Part shown: positions 61,924 to 64,000 of the stretch, in pieces
Numbering within the stretch: the stretch's first letter is position 1
Layout: each line of letters starts with the position of its first letter
Assembly: GCA_963971535.1 (NCBI GenBank)
Contig: OZ020594.1
Location: 114,063,418-114,127,417, forward strand
DNA: 64,000 nt
Direction: 5' to 3'
Origin: Notolepis coatsorum
Taxonomy: Eukaryota; Chordata; Actinopteri; Aulopiformes; Paralepididae
The notes under the pieces: generated by a model
Told to the model about the DNA's origin: nothing
Database searches by the model: none
The model's input: the letters and a program-made list of their open reading frames with translations, nothing else
Translations under genes and position numbers: made by a program

Positions 61924-62178
61924 GTTACCACCCCTAATATCACAGGGTCAAGAGCAAAGCCCAACCCCGTGGCAAGGCCGTAGCAGTGGAGCGCGAAGGA
62001 GGACCCAGACCCAGAAGGGACTGGAACCCCCGGAAAAAAGGGGGCCTGGAGAGGCCAATGACGCCACAGCATCGAGACCCCACCAGGCGGTCACTAGTGA
62101 CACCGCCCCCCACACCGCCAGCGTATTCGGACAGGGCCCATCCAAGAGCAGGCCCTTCCCCCCTACAGCACGCCGCCT

Positions 62179-62297
62179 AGCTCACTGATCCTGGTATACC
62201 CAAGCAGTCACCCATCCAAGTACAACCCAGGCCTGAACCTACACAGCCTCCTAAATCGAACAAGATCGGGCGTGTCCAGGTTGGCATGGCTGTAAGC
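62179..62297 (-). rRNA. 5S rRNA-like sequence (pseudogene or 5S-derived insert)
   Basis: On the - strand 62297-62179 reads gcttacagccatgcc, aacctggacacgcccgatct, ggcctgggttgtacttggat, gggtgactgcttgggtatac, colinear with vertebrate 5S rRNA over ~119 nt. The box C region of the internal promoter is nearly kept (ggcctgggttgtacttggat); the middle (cgtctgatctcgg in real 5S) is changed. It lies inside the DIRS-like element and is followed by no T run on its 3' side. Not a functional 5S gene. Confidence 0.8.
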
Positions 62298-64000
62298 TCG
62301 AAGCACTCAAGAGGCTACACCCACAGCGGGAGCAGGCAGCGCACCGGGTAGACAACCCCCAAAAAAGGTCGATCCCTCAATCCAGGCAACAGGCACTCGA
62401 CCTGAGCCTGGAGCACTGCGGACTAGACAGGCGCCAAAAGGGGTCTGCTGAACACCCCCCCCCACGGAAGGGGTGTATGCTAGCATTGTTGTGCACCATG
62501 TCACAGCCTCCATAAACCCCCCCCGACTCTCTAGAGGGGCAGAGGCAGAGAAGGCTGACACGATTGGCAGACATCATGAAACGTGCAGGGGCACACTCAA
62601 GCGGCCTACCCCGAGAGTTGACTCCGCTATCAACACACCAGGGAACCAACCACCCCCTTGGTTCAAACATGAGGTGGTTGTTCCTATAACCCCTCAAGAA
62701 AAAACTCCAAAACACAACTGCGGGTATACACTGGCTATACCGCAGTACAAGTGTTTCAGTTTTCAAAAAGGGGTTATCCCAGGCCTACGGGTCGACGAAA
62801 CAATTTCGGACCAGGCCCGGCACAGGGATGCCAGAGGAGTTCCATAAGAATCATTTCAACAGCCCCCTCCCAGCCATGCTAAGAGAAGAGAGGGGCAAAA
62901 AGAATGGAGAAGGACCAGGCCCCCTTAGCGCAGCGCAAGGTACAACACAACATGGACCAAGCAACAGTGAGGGGTAACACGTAGTAACACAACCACGAAC
63001 ATCTCCATAACGTCAAACCCTGCAACACCCGGGCCGACCCGGCATTTTTCCCCCCGAAAACCAGAACAGCAGATCTGCGTCCCCGGTGGACAACGGGTTA
63101 ACTGACCTGGACCGGCGCGACCAGAATCAGTCCTGTGCCCTAATCACGCCGCCATCCCCAACCCTAGGAGGGGGGTAGGTACGCGTGTCGATCTAAAACA
63201 TTATAGAGGGCGCCACCCAGACAGTCCCTTTCGTACCGCGCTCGGTGGCCCACCCCAAGGGCGTGAGACCCCTCTACCTATGCTTTGATCTATTCCGTTA
63301 AAATCCCCCAGATATGAACGAGAATTCGTCGAGACAACACTGGCGCTCGGAAGAGACAAAACTCCATCCCAGTTGCCCCATAAAAATGCAGTTTTAATGA
63401 TGAGCAACCAAGGCGCGCAAGCCCATGCGTGATTCCTATCAGAAGCACCCAGGGCCAGCACTATGTACACGTCGAGACCCAAAACACATCAATGGATAGT
63501 CTAACAAGACACCAGATACCGTTCCTCCAAGCCGCCAGGGAGAACGTCAAGAAGCCGCCTTTTTTATTTTTCTACAGAAAAGAAAAAAATACGGACATGG
63601 GTCCCATGCGACCCGGCTGAGGGAAAACAACACCCCGTCAACCATACTTCATAAGAGGGGACGGGGAGCAACGTACCCTATGACGGGGGGAAACCCATGA
63701 CTCAACAGACCTTTAAGGCGAGGAGTCAGGGAATCCCTAAACAATACCCTGTCAACCTACTCCATAAGGAGGAGATGGGAACCCCCAGAGAGACTTCCCA
63801 CGCGAGCAACAACTTGAAAAGTTTATGTAACATTGAGCCACGTGACCAAAAGGCTCAAGCTACATATATATTGAGCGTAGCAGAACTCTTAAGTTCCTAC
63901 GCACCGCAACACCAACTTGACAATAACAGAGAACCACACATGGGGCCTGTAAAGAACTCACGGAATCCCATGACTCAACCGACCATGATAGGTGAGGAGT
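62298..64000. other. Interior of the right-hand element, no protein recognised
   Basis: GC-rich, with many short frames on both strands and no motif of RT, RNase H or recombinase that I can identify. Probably decayed element interior. Confidence 0.35.

Larger units (their letters stand above)
60953..64000 (-). mobile_element. DIRS-like foldback element, left end, continues beyond the window
   Basis: It starts with a palindrome (60953-61009 against 61192-61248, 57 bp) followed by gcatagctctgctcagcgtctattgcaac, a changed copy of the text inside the left arm. This is the same plan as the DIRS element at 35345-35702, and both continue with a(a/g)atgtacccnctgagg. A tyrosine recombinase was not recognised in the broken frames, so the class rests on architecture. 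Nested inside are a hAT MITE and a 5S rRNA-like sequence. Near the right edge acccatgactcaac and gaggagt occur twice (63700-63730, 63966-64000). Confidence 0.5.

Overview
The window is eukaryotic and looks like teleost fish genomic DNA. The evidence is the mix of non-LTR retrotransposons of L2/CR1 type, many hAT transposons with 8-bp target duplications, tRNA-headed SINEs, a Ty3/gypsy element, a DIRS-type tyrosine-recombinase element, very long (GT)n/(CA)n and (GA)n microsatellites, and spliced exons of the fish SRCR scavenger-receptor family. Nothing bacterial, no operon and no CRISPR array is present.

One host gene can be assembled, on the + strand: a type-I membrane protein with SRCR domains. 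Five exons are visible with correct splice sites and matching intron phases: SRCR exon 2731-3036 (phase 1-1), SRCR exon 25598-25900 (1-1), a Thr/Ser-rich stalk exon 31875-31928 (1-1), a transmembrane exon 59360-59517 (1-0) and a last exon 59633-59920 coding the cytoplasmic tail to a stop. Signal-peptide and further upstream exons are not seen and probably lie left of the window. About 57 kb separates the first visible exon from the stop, and almost all of it is intron filled with mobile elements.

Layout. 1-2730: short tandem repeats, a perfect 68-bp-arm palindrome and a (TG)109 tract that abuts the first exon. 3037-25597 (intron): LINE remnants, hAT elements at 6705-8426, 8555-9813 and 10147-11653, and a complete 9.45-kb Ty3/gypsy retrotransposon (12156-21607) with 1.83-kb LTRs, a 4-bp target duplication, gag, protease, RT, RNase H and integrase, but broken by two frameshifts. 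Then an L2 remnant, a TA-flanked TIR element and minisatellites. 25901-31874: a hAT, minisatellites and a Harbinger-like TIR element holding tRNA-like units and an LTR-like block. 31929-59359: a LINE, a 5.5-kb degenerate DIRS element on the - strand (35345-40806), a 90-bp satellite split by a SINE, nested hATs, and a TTAA-flanked element holding an L2 LINE with a 501-codon RT reading frame. 59921-64000: a LINE 3' end and the start of a second DIRS-like foldback element that carries a hAT MITE and a 5S rRNA-like sequence and runs off the window.

The points most worth a second look are the (TG)109 tract between the pyrimidine tract and the acceptor of the first SRCR exon, the coding 42-bp minisatellite in the receptor tail, the changed cysteines of the SRCR domains, two repeat copies with hAT elements at exactly the same 8-bp site, two hATs of different termini sharing one interior, the DIRS element whose recombinase seems to have lost its catalytic tyrosine, and the 5S rRNA-like insert. 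All assignments come from reading the sequence; no database search was run.
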